Shown here piece by piece: positions 1 to 5,402 of a DNA stretch of 9,432 bases. The notes under the pieces were generated by a model. That model saw only the letters and a program-made list of their open reading frames with translations, was not told the DNA's origin and made no database searches. How positions within the stretch are numbered: the first letter of the stretch is position 1; each line of letters opens with the position of its first letter. Source of the stretch: an uncultured Brevinema sp. (lineage in GTDB: Bacteria; Spirochaetota; Brevinematia; Brevinematales; Brevinemataceae). The stretch is taken from assembly GCA_947040475.1 (NCBI GenBank), contig CAMRBT010000051.1, positions 1-9,432 on the forward strand, read 5' to 3'. The position numbers were made by a program, and so were the translations under genes.

Positions 1-219
1 GCTTATGCTTATAAAGTAGAAAAAGGTAAGATTGTTGGGCTAGTGAGAGATGTTGTTTTATCTGGGACATTGTTTGAAACCATGAATAATATCATCGGCA
101 TTGGGAATGATCTTCAACATCATGGTGGGCTCGGTGGTTGTGGTAAAGCTGGACAAAACGGACTCCCCGTATCTACAGGTAGCCCACATTTGTTAATAGA
201 TAAAGTGTTAATTGGATAA
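1..219 (+). CDS. tldD: TldD-type metalloprotease, C-terminal fragment
   Basis: This is the last 72 residues of a TldD/PmbA (U62) family protein, read from the window edge to the TAA at 217-219; the 5' part lies outside. The family forms TldD/TldE zinc proteases that degrade unfolded peptides and mature some ribosomal peptides and antitoxins. The visible part shows the family's C-terminal pattern: a KIVGLVRDVVLSG strand, an LFETMNNI segment, then GGCGKAGQNGLPVSTGSPH and a short final strand ending in VLIG. The CGK-GQ-PV-G-P pattern near the C-terminus is the TldD rather than the PmbA/TldE form. The catalytic HExxxH helix is not in the window, so activity cannot be judged. The gene ends 12 bases inside the convergent permease gene, with no terminator hairpin seen between them. 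Confidence 0.85.
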   Translation, partial: AYAYKVEKGKIVGLVRDVVLSGTLFETMNNIIGIGNDLQHHGGLGGCGKAGQNGLPVSTGSPHLLIDKVLIG

Positions 220-1128
220 GCGTGAATTTTTTATTAAAATATAAATAAACATCGGTGCGCCTAAAAGAGACATAGCAGAACCTATAGGCACAAAGGTGCC
301 TTCTGGTAATAAACGAACTAAAAAAGCGGCACTTAGGATGAGGATTCCAGAAACAGAAAATAATATTTCCATAGATAGTACTTCTTTTTCTCCAAATATT
401 AATCTAACAATATGCGGTGTTGCCAAGCCTATAAAACCTATACTACCCGAAATACTAACAACCATTGCTAATGTTATAGTACAGACCATGATTACTTCTA
501 TTTTTATTCTATGAACAGGCACCCCAACAGAAGCTGCTAATTCATCGCCGACACTGAGAATTTTTAATTCTTTGTTTCTAAAATGTAAGTATCCTGTTAA
601 TAATAATAATACCATAAATAAAATTATTAACTCCAAAAAGGATCGTTGTACAAAATACCCAGAGGTTCTTACTAAAGTTGTAAAAAAATCATTAGGTGCA
701 ATAAGACTTTGTAAAAAAAGAATCAACGAAGCACAAAAGGAATTTATCCCTATTCCAATAAGAATAAAACGATTAACATTAAAATTAAAAGATCCTTTAG
801 CTACAAAAAACAAAAAAGATATGGCACAGATAGATCCTACTAAAGATCCTGTCGTACGCCAAAATAAAATAGGTGTAAGTTGTAACAAAGATACAACAAC
901 AGTACCCAAGCTCGAAGCTCCTGATACCCCTAATAGCCAAGGATCGGCAATAGGATTCTGAAGCATGTTTTGAAGAATAGCCCCTGTAGATGCCAGCACA
1001 AAAGCAGTGATAGTCATTTGCACCCATATATTAATACGTAACGAAATGAAATCTATACTATGCAAATCTAAAAATATATAACAAGCTGAAAACACAAACC
1101 ACAAGAGAATTATTATTGTTTTTTTCAT
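208..1128 (-). CDS. FecCD/BtuC-family ABC importer permease
   Basis: A 306-residue, very hydrophobic protein of the FecCD family, the membrane channel of ABC importers for iron-siderophores, haem or cobalamin. Signatures in order: GAILQNMLQNPIADPWLLG at residues 49-67 (the G-Q-N-P-AdP-lG motif), a cytoplasmic coupling segment LSVGDELAASVGVPVHRIK at 191-209 that would dock on the ATPase, GFIGLATPHIVRLIFG at 231-246, and a C-terminal LLPEGTFVPIG...LLGAPMFIYIL at 273-297. The length is slightly below the usual 320-350. The start ATG has AAGG six bases upstream. No binding protein or ATPase gene is adjacent: the upstream neighbour is divergent and the downstream one convergent. The permease is therefore isolated here, and its partners must lie elsewhere or be shared. 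The substrate cannot be told from the sequence. Confidence 0.9.
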   Translation of the reverse strand: MKKTIIILLWFVFSACYIFLDLHSIDFISLRINIWVQMTITAFVLASTGAILQNMLQNPIADPWLLGVSGASSLGTVVVSLLQLTPILFWRTTGSLVGSICAISFLFFVAKGSFNFNVNRFILIGIGINSFCASLILFLQSLIAPNDFFTTLVRTSGYFVQRSFLELIILFMVLLLLTGYLHFRNKELKILSVGDELAASVGVPVHRIKIEVIMVCTITLAMVVSISGSIGFIGLATPHIVRLIFGEKEVLSMEILFSVSGILILSAAFLVRLLPEGTFVPIGSAMSLLGAPMFIYILIKNSRLSN

Positions 1129-1170
1129 TATTAACCTTAATAAGTATTCATCTATCTAAACGAAAAAAAT

Positions 1171-1184
1171 GATAACAAATTATC
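1171..1184. promoter_or_regulatory. Inverted repeat in divergent spacer, possible operator
   Basis: A perfect dyad GATAA-CAAA-TTATC lies in the 93-bp spacer between the permease gene (-) and the acidic membrane-protein gene (+), about 43 bases from the permease ATG. GATAA half-sites occur in Fur-type iron operators, which would suit a FecCD permease. A full 19-bp Fur box is not present, so an operator role is inference only. On the minus strand the same bases contain ACCGATAA, close to the sigma-28 -10 element. Confidence 0.3.
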
Positions 1185-1221
1185 GGTATATCAATCATCA
1201 TATATTAAATAGGAGAAATTT

Positions 1222-1770
1222 ATGTTTTTCAAGATTTTTTTACAGCCATTCACACTTTATTTGTTCCTAAGCGGATATTTTTTAACTTTTATTATTATGA
1301 TGATCCAAAAATCACTGCTTCTCAATAGTTTTTGGATTTCTTTTGTGGGTGGCTTTACTCTTTGCTGTATTTGGGGATTTTGTATAAAATTACTAACTAT
1401 TTTATTTGCTAAACAAGAATTGTGTTCTTTGTTTGGTATTCCTTTGCCTGAGGGACTAGCAGACGCTTTTAATGACGACGACGATGATGATTTAACACTC
1501 ACTGATTTATATAATTCTGTTGATGACGATGACCTCACAGATGATGACTTCTCCTCTATGGCAGATGATATGCCTATAAAAGATAGTTTTGTATCTTCTT
1601 TAGATATTGACAATCTTGATGAGGCAGATGAGGCTGAAGCTTCTACTAGTGGTAGATTAGACGCAAATGGCAATTTTGATCTAACAGTAGGTGGGAAAAC
1701 ATTAAAAGCAAGCCCCCAAGATGGAGCTCAAGCTATCAGAAAAAAACTACACGATTCAGAAAAGGAATAA
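1222..1770 (+). CDS. Two-TM membrane protein with poly-Asp acidic tail
   Basis: A 182-residue protein I do not recognise. Two hydrophobic segments (about residues 8-28 and 36-62) form a membrane hairpin, so both termini are probably cytoplasmic. Residues 81-140 are strikingly acidic: six aspartates in a row at 85-90, four at 101-104 and three at 107-109, then several Asp/Glu pairs, with almost no basic residues. A separate, less acidic C-terminal patch (about 150-182) holds DLTVGGKTLKASPQDGAQAI and ends in a short basic/acidic helix. This patch looks like a small folded or docking element. The start ATG has AGGAGA at the ideal distance. It lies just upstream of the sigma-28-family gene in the same direction, but that gene has its own promoter in the 96-base gap, so the two may be only partly co-transcribed. 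A role in flagellar assembly or sigma-factor control is possible but unproven. Confidence 0.75.
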   Translation: MFFKIFLQPFTLYLFLSGYFLTFIIMMIQKSLLLNSFWISFVGGFTLCCIWGFCIKLLTILFAKQELCSLFGIPLPEGLADAFNDDDDDDLTLTDLYNSVDDDDLTDDDFSSMADDMPIKDSFVSSLDIDNLDEADEAEASTSGRLDANGNFDLTVGGKTLKASPQDGAQAIRKKLHDSEKE

Positions 1771-1786
1771 TTAATATAGTTGAAAT

Positions 1787-1815
1787 TTGCGTAAATAAAT
1801 AAAACATGATATAAT
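1787..1815 (+). promoter_or_regulatory. Promoter of the sigma-28-family gene
   Basis: TTGCGT (1787-1792), a 17-base spacer and a perfect TATAAT (1810-1815), with TG one base upstream, giving the extended -10 TGATATAAT. Transcription would start near 1822, so the sigma factor can be made from a housekeeping promoter independently of the upstream gene. Confidence 0.7.
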
Positions 1816-1866
1816 ATAAAAAACTTATACACTTTAATATTGAGTAGAAAAATTTTAGAGGCTATC

Positions 1867-2664
1867 TTGAAAGGTTACGAACATTTAGAAGGTTTTTCGG
1901 AAGAACAACTTTGGGCTCAATACACCGATGAAAAAGATCGTAGTATTCGCAATTACTTTATCGAAAAATATGCTCCTCTCGTTAAATATGTCGCTGGTCG
2001 TGTTATAGCGAATGTGCCTTCTTCTGTCGATTTCCAAGATTTAGTCAGTTTTGGTGTACTAGGATTAATTGATGCTATCGACAAATTTGATCTTAGCCGA
2101 GAAATTAAATTCAAAACTTATGCTGTTACAAGAATTCGTGGAGCTATCTTTGATGAGCTTCGTAATTTAGATTGGCTACCAAGATCCGTACGACAAAAAG
2201 CAAAAGAAATTGAACGAACCATTGCACAATTAGAAGTTAAATTAGGAAGATCTACCACTGATCTAGAGATTGCCGAAGCAATGGGTTTATCTATTGAAGT
2301 TTTTCATCAACTCTTATTAAGAGTAGGAACAAACTCTTTAATTTCTATGGATGATAATTGGTTTATGAATGATGGGAATGACAATTCTCCCATGTCTTTT
2401 GAAGAAACCTTAGAAAATAAAAAAGTTCTTAGCCCAAACAATGCTGCAGAAAGAACAGAATTAAAAAAAATGATTTCTCAAGCTATTTCGGATTTGCCAG
2501 ATAGAGAAAAGCAAGTGCTGATTCTCTATTATTACGAAGAATTAACCTTAAAAGAAATTGGCAGTATTTTAGCTGTTACAGAATCCCGTGTTTCTCAATT
2601 GCATACAAAAGCTATTATGAGACTTAGAGGTCGATTAGACCAAATTAAGCAAAATTTTAATTAA
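1867..2664 (+). CDS. fliA: RNA polymerase sigma factor, WhiG/FliA (sigma-28) family
   Basis: A 265-residue group 3 sigma factor that directs RNA polymerase to flagellar and motility promoters in the families that carry it. An N-terminal EEQLWAQY segment leads into region 2 (about 32-104), including YAPLVKYVAGRV, DLVSFGVLGLIDAIDKFD and RIRGAIFDELRNLDWLPRSVR, the last a hallmark of the sigma-28/WhiG/SigB branch. Region 3 lies near 105-155. The region 4 helix-turn-helix is about 204-256 (LPDREKQVLILYYYEELTLK, then ESRVSQLHTKAI). Start choice: no ATG is available. The TTG at 1867 has AGAGG five bases upstream. A TTG at 1840 would add nine residues but has no Shine-Dalgarno and lies about 18 bases from the predicted transcript start. 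It is followed by a strong terminator. Whether it is called fliA or whiG is only naming; anti-sigma control cannot be judged, as no flgM is visible. Confidence 0.93.
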   Translation: MKGYEHLEGFSEEQLWAQYTDEKDRSIRNYFIEKYAPLVKYVAGRVIANVPSSVDFQDLVSFGVLGLIDAIDKFDLSREIKFKTYAVTRIRGAIFDELRNLDWLPRSVRQKAKEIERTIAQLEVKLGRSTTDLEIAEAMGLSIEVFHQLLLRVGTNSLISMDDNWFMNDGNDNSPMSFEETLENKKVLSPNNAAERTELKKMISQAISDLPDREKQVLILYYYEELTLKEIGSILAVTESRVSQLHTKAIMRLRGRLDQIKQNFN

Positions 2665-2685
2665 GAATTAATTATTTTTATTTCT

Positions 2686-2719
2686 AAAAAGGTAGTTGTA
2701 AATACGACTGCCTTTTTTT
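2686..2719 (+). terminator. Rho-independent terminator after the sigma factor gene
   Basis: Stem GGTAGTTGT (2691-2699) pairs with ACGACTGCC (2704-2712) using two G-U pairs around a four-base loop, followed by seven T (2713-2719). An A-run at 2686-2690 pairs with the T-run. Confidence 0.85.
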
Positions 2720-2747
2720 AATGATATCTCTTCAAAGCTTTTTTGTA

Positions 2748-2776
2748 TTGACTTGGTTAAAAAAAAATAGTATAAT
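2748..2776 (+). promoter_or_regulatory. hpf promoter, near-consensus sigma-70 type
   Basis: TTGACT (2748-2753), 17 bases, TATAAT (2771-2776). Only one base differs from the two consensus hexamers. The predicted transcript start is near 2783, giving a leader of about 37 bases. Confidence 0.8.
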
Positions 2777-2789
2777 TAACTAAAGATAA

Positions 2790-2808
2790 AGTTTTCCATC
2801 AGAAAACT
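2790..2808 (+). promoter_or_regulatory. Hairpin abutting the hpf Shine-Dalgarno
   Basis: AGTTTTC (2790-2796) pairs perfectly with GAAAACT (2802-2808) around the loop CATCA. The next base begins AGGAGG (2809-2814), five bases from the ATG. The hairpin fills most of the short leader and could stack against, or influence access to, the ribosome binding site. It lacks a U-tract after the stem, so it is not a terminator. Confidence 0.45.
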
Positions 2809-2819
2809 AGGAGGCACAG

Positions 2820-3113
2820 ATGAATATAATTATTACAGGTCATCACTTTGAACTAACAGATAAAAGCAAAGCTTTTATTACCGATAAAGTTCAAAGTCGA
2901 TTACAAAATTTTGAAAGTCGTCTACACAATGTTACGATAGTTGCTACTCAAGAAAAACTGCATATAAAAGCTGAATGCACAGTCACTAGTGACTTTGGTG
3001 AATTTTTTGCCTCTTCCAATGATGAACATTTAGAAACAGCTGTAGAACATGCTTTAACAAAAATCCTTACAGAGATCAAGAAAAAACATGATAAAATCGT
3101 TGATCATAAGTAA
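2820..3113 (+). CDS. hpf: Ribosome hibernation promoting factor, short form (HPF/YfiA)
   Basis: A 97-residue protein of the HPF/RaiA (S30AE) family, which binds the decoding region of the 30S subunit and inactivates ribosomes in slow growth. The beta-alpha-beta-beta-beta-alpha pattern is visible: MNIIITGHHFELTDKSKAFI opens the fold, the first helix runs to about 34, strands NVTIVATQE and HIKAECTVTS follow, and DEHLETAVEHALTKILTEIK (68-87) is the second helix with the family's regularly spaced polar face. A Lys-rich end follows. It has only the N-terminal domain, so it is the short form and lacks the dimerisation domain of long HPF, which makes 100S particles unaided. Start ATG is set by a perfect AGGAGG. 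Single-gene unit with its own strong promoter and terminator; the convergent neighbour is HPr. Confidence 0.92.
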   Translation: MNIIITGHHFELTDKSKAFITDKVQSRLQNFESRLHNVTIVATQEKLHIKAECTVTSDFGEFFASSNDEHLETAVEHALTKILTEIKKKHDKIVDHK

Positions 3114-3120
3114 GATTAAT

Positions 3121-3167
3121 TTAAAATAAAAAAACGGAAAGTCTTCACTTTCCGTTTTTTATTTTAA
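3121..3167. terminator. Bidirectional terminator between hpf and HPr
   Basis: CGGAAAGT (3135-3142), loop CTTC, ACTTTCCG (3147-3154), flanked by seven A on the left and six T on the right. The arms continue as AT pairs (TTAAAATA against TATTTTAA) with one bulge. It therefore serves as a U-tract terminator for both convergent genes. Confidence 0.9.
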
Positions 3168-3173
3168 AATGTT

Positions 3174-3449
3174 TTAATGAGATTCTTCTGATATTAACTC
3201 TTGTTCTAAATAATTCACAAGTTTAGAAAAAATTTGCTCTTCATCCGTTCCTTCAACAATCAGTTCGATTTGAGTTTGGGGTTCTACACAAAGCAAGATA
3301 AGACTCATAACACTAGAAGCATCTGCATCTCTATCATTGTATTTTATTACTACTTCACTTTGATGTTGACTTACCATTTCTGAAATTCTTGACGATGGAC
3401 GTGCATGAATACCGTATTTATTATTAATATCAATGAGCTTTTTAAGCAT
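3174..3449 (-). CDS. ptsH: HPr-family phosphocarrier protein
   Basis: A 91-residue HPr-family protein. HPr passes phosphate from enzyme I to sugar-specific EIIA and, when phosphorylated on Ser46 by HPr kinase, acts in catabolite control. NKYGIHARPSS holds the active-site His15, with Arg17 and Pro18. An ungapped alignment to Bacillus HPr places Ser46 in DADASSVMS (41-49), so the regulatory serine position is kept, though Lys45 is Ser and the LGIAKG-like turn after it is replaced by CVEPQT. EGTDEEQIFSKLVNYLEQEL is the C-terminal helix. Start: ATG at 3449 with GGAGG just upstream; the in-frame TTG at 3464 would put the Shine-Dalgarno inside the gene. No enzyme I or HPr kinase gene is adjacent, so whether it serves sugar uptake or only regulation is open. 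Confidence 0.88.
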   Translation of the reverse strand: MLKKLIDINNKYGIHARPSSRISEMVSQHQSEVVIKYNDRDADASSVMSLILLCVEPQTQIELIVEGTDEEQIFSKLVNYLEQELISEESH

Positions 3450-3494
3450 ACTATCCCTCCTCAAATTAGTTTATTAAATATATGTCTATTTTTA

Positions 3495-3522
3495 TTAATT
3501 TTTATTTTTTTATTCCGATAAT
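3495..3522 (+). promoter_or_regulatory. Candidate sigma-28 promoter upstream of the CvpA-like gene
   Basis: TTAA (3495-3498), 15 bases, TCCGATAA (3514-3521). The sigma-28 consensus is TAAA-N15-GCCGATAA, so 10 of 12 key bases match with exact spacing. The predicted start lies about 30-35 bases before the ATG, and no good sigma-70 promoter is seen here. The window itself encodes a sigma-28-family factor. Short AT-rich motifs arise by chance, so this is inference. Confidence 0.35.
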
Positions 3523-3561
3523 AATGAGATACCAATATTTTTATATAAGGAGAAATGCTAT

Positions 3562-4023
3562 ATGAACAGTTTTATTTTTATTGCTATAATTATTATATTA
3601 TTACTATTATTATCTATCAAGAATGCTTATCATTTAGGATTTCAAGGATCTATTAAAAATCTATTAAGTTTATTAATACCTATTATATTATCAGGAACAG
3701 CTATTAGAATAGGTAGAATTTTATTACCCGATTCCCTTAATATTAGTTACTATATTGCTGGAATTGGAATGATTCTTTTTTATATTGTTTTATCACCTAT
3801 TATTAAAAAAGTCACATCAGATCGTTATAGAAAAGTTTCCAGACAATCTCGTATCTTTGGTATTTTTATTGGCATTTTACAATTTTGGTTATTTATTTCT
3901 TTTGTATTGTTTTTTATAAATTTATTTTTCAATCAAAACAATCCTATTTTAAAAGAATATGAGTATATTATATCAATACTCACCCTACCTATTCGATTCT
4001 TTTGGTTTTTCCCAAATATGTAA
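3562..4023 (+). CDS. Four-TM membrane protein, CvpA-like
   Basis: A 153-residue inner-membrane protein with hydrophobic segments at about 4-18, 33-53, 62-80 and 98-122. The layout resembles CvpA-family proteins: an N-terminal TM, a short basic/glycine segment (NAYHLGFQGSIKNLLSLLIP) like the family's 'rGf..gl' stretch, and, late in the protein, a basic linker (KKVTSDRYRKVSRQSR) leading into RIFGIFIGILQFWLFIS, like the family's 'nrllGaliGl' motif. CvpA is linked to colicin V export and membrane stress, but its molecular role is unsettled. The match is by pattern and topology only; it could be an unrelated small membrane protein. AAGGAGA lies eight bases before the ATG. It stands alone: divergent from HPr, and followed by 419 bases without a protein gene. 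Confidence 0.5.
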   Translation: MNSFIFIAIIIILLLLLSIKNAYHLGFQGSIKNLLSLLIPIILSGTAIRIGRILLPDSLNISYYIAGIGMILFYIVLSPIIKKVTSDRYRKVSRQSRIFGIFIGILQFWLFISFVLFFINLFFNQNNPILKEYEYIISILTLPIRFFWFFPNM

Positions 4024-4034
4024 ATTAAATTAAT

Positions 4035-4182
4035 GTTGCGTAAGGCAAAATATGTGGGGTCTACACCTTATTCTGAAGGGACAATATCTATAATGAAAAT
4101 GCTTCTTAATTATTTAAGAAACGTGAGTTGTAGTGAGAAACTTATTATTTTTTTAAGGACCCACACAAACGCCTTGCGTAAC
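4035..4182 (+). ncRNA. Candidate structured small RNA, long hairpin of 6S-like shape
   Basis: The ends pair into a 12-bp closing stem: GTTGCGTAAGGC (4035-4046) with GCCTTGCGTAAC (4171-4182). After an internal loop (6 against 3 bases) a second stem pairs TGTGGGGTCT (4053-4062) with 4157-4167, with one bulged A. A large open region follows on both sides (about 4063-4098 and 4125-4156), then a terminal hairpin TTCTTAA-TTAT-TTAAGAA (4103-4120). The three imperfect pairs of the two long stems are G-U on the plus strand and would be A-C mismatches on the minus strand, which favours a plus-strand RNA. Closing stem, central bubble and terminal hairpin is the general architecture of 6S RNA, but about 148 nt is short for it and I recognise no diagnostic sequence. 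A weak promoter TTGGTT-18-TAAATT (4002-4031) would start near its 5' end. No U-tract terminator follows. Confidence 0.45.
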
Positions 4183-4260
4183 TTTAAATTATTACACATC
4201 TTTTAATTACAAAATCTCTCAAACTTTCTTTTTAGCATTTATCTCGAATTTTGTCCATAA

Positions 4261-4359
4261 TATTTTACACTTATATAAAATAAAATATATTTTATATAAT
4301 TATCAATATTTTTAAAAAGAATAGAGATATATTATTTTACACATATTTTTAAAAATATG
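4261..4359. repeat. AT-rich palindromes behind a repeated TATTTTACAC
   Basis: TATTTTACAC occurs at 4261-4270 and 4333-4342. The first copy is followed at once by a perfect 12-bp inverted repeat, TTATATAAAATA (4271-4282) and TATTTTATATAA (4288-4299). The second runs into the perfect 18-bp palindrome CATATTTTTAAAAATATG (4342-4359). ATATTTTTAAAAA also occurs twice (4306-4318, 4343-4355). The rest of 4187-4386 shows no gene. Function unknown; the block lies upstream of the DUF4340 promoter. Confidence 0.6.
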
Positions 4360-4386
4360 CAACTTATATTTTTGAAAGTCCTAAAA

Positions 4387-4415
4387 TTGACGAAATCTCA
4401 TTTACATACTACAAT
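4387..4415 (+). promoter_or_regulatory. Promoter of the DUF4340/PAS-like pair
   Basis: TTGACG (4387-4392), 17 bases, TACAAT (4410-4415), each hexamer one base from consensus. Transcription would begin near 4422, giving a leader of about 20 bases with GGAG at 4434-4437. Confidence 0.7.
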
Positions 4416-4442
4416 GATAGTATAAAAACATTTGGAGAAACT

Positions 4443-5402
4443 ATGAAAAAACAGTTATTAATTTCTAGCATTCTATTGCTTGCTGGTTGGGGAATTTTCA
4501 CTTTTATTGACAAAAAACAAGTTCGTTCAAAAAACGATGTTGTTAAATTTTCTTGGTCTAATATCAGAAAAGATAAGTTTTCAGCACTTACTACTGTTAT
4601 TTATAAAAAAGATAAAAGTGTCCAATACACACTTACTAGAGATCAAGGAACTTGGATTATCACAGACCCTATTAATATCGCTGTTTTACCAGAAAAAGCG
4701 ACTTTATTAGTCAACGGATTACTCACCCTCACACCAACACAAATACTAACAAATATTAGCAAAGCTGAATTGAGTGCTTACGGTCTTGATGCTCCTAGAA
4801 TAAAAGTCACTGGAGATTTTGAAAATACTATTCATGGCTTTATTGTGGGACAAAAAACACCTGTAGGAGATCAACTTTATATCGCCGATATAAATACATC
4901 TAACACCGTGTATGTGGTTAATTACAATGCTGTAGAGCCATTCCTGCAAGGGATTTCTTCTATTATTGATAATAGATTTCTCACAGAATCAATAGATGAT
5001 ATTATCTCTATTAAATTCAAAAATATACAAAAAGAAGTTATAGAATTAACAAATGAAAATACTTTTTGGATACAAACATTCCCTGAAGTAAATCGTAATG
5101 CAGATTGGGGCACAAAGAATTTTTTATTAACTCTTAAAAATATAACCTTTAGCAAAGATTCTTTCAATTTTGATGTGAATGACACAATCTTACAAAGCCT
5201 AGGGATTGATAAAACGAACTCCCCTATGATAGAACTGTTATTCAAGAATGGCGATCGTTCAGAGCTTTATATAGGTACAAAAACTACAGAAGGAAAATAT
5301 CCTATTTATATTTCTAAACAAAATATTATTGCTCATATTGACTCCTTGATGATGCAAAGTGTCTTTAATGTGTCTGCTCAAGATTTAACTACTCGCAAAT
5401 AA
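4443..5402 (+). CDS. DUF4340 domain protein, membrane-anchored
   Basis: A 319-residue protein with a basic start and one hydrophobic anchor (about 4-21) with no cleavage or lipobox Cys evident, so most of it should face outward from the inner membrane. The DUF4340 pattern is clear: QYTLTRDQGTWIITDPINIA, an alpha segment ending in LVNGLLTLTPTQI, then AYGLDAPRIKVTGD, FIVGQKTPVGDQLYIADI and VYVVNYNAVEPFL. A second, similar half (about 180-319) repeats the plan, including LQSLGIDKTNSPMIELLF and ELYIGTKTTEGKYPIYIS, suggesting two related modules. In Bacteroidetes and spirochaetes such proteins are often encoded with GldF/GldG-type ABC exporters, but no exporter gene is here. GGAG lies five bases before the ATG. 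The next gene overlaps it by one base. Biochemical role unknown. Confidence 0.8.
   Translation: MKKQLLISSILLLAGWGIFTFIDKKQVRSKNDVVKFSWSNIRKDKFSALTTVIYKKDKSVQYTLTRDQGTWIITDPINIAVLPEKATLLVNGLLTLTPTQILTNISKAELSAYGLDAPRIKVTGDFENTIHGFIVGQKTPVGDQLYIADINTSNTVYVVNYNAVEPFLQGISSIIDNRFLTESIDDIISIKFKNIQKEVIELTNENTFWIQTFPEVNRNADWGTKNFLLTLKNITFSKDSFNFDVNDTILQSLGIDKTNSPMIELLFKNGDRSELYIGTKTTEGKYPIYISKQNIIAHIDSLMMQSVFNVSAQDLTTRK

Noticed and set aside
572..961. Plus-strand open frame inside the permease gene
   Set aside because: It lacks a ribosome binding site and is the reverse complement of clear FecCD motifs, so it is a shadow.
1257..1673. Minus-strand open frame rich in serine
   Set aside because: It is the antisense of the poly-aspartate gene (GAC/GAT runs read as serine codons), has no ribosome binding site and lies wholly inside a well-supported gene.
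2861..2887. TAAA-N15-ACCGATAA sigma-28 promoter match inside hpf
   Set aside because: It lies within coding sequence that encodes the conserved first helix, and no gene begins downstream on that strand before the terminator. Treated as a chance match, though intragenic sigma-28 sites are known in E. coli.
3309..3341. Apparent Asp in place of HPr Ser46 (a phosphomimic)
   Set aside because: It appears only when the later MSL residues are forced to align. The ungapped alignment from His15 to the EGTDE segment puts Ser at position 46.
3450..3464. Five-residue N-terminal extension of HPr from a TTG at 3464
   Set aside because: The extension codons are the Shine-Dalgarno itself (GAGGAGGG); the ATG at 3449 has ideal spacing and gives the standard HPr N-terminus with His at 15.
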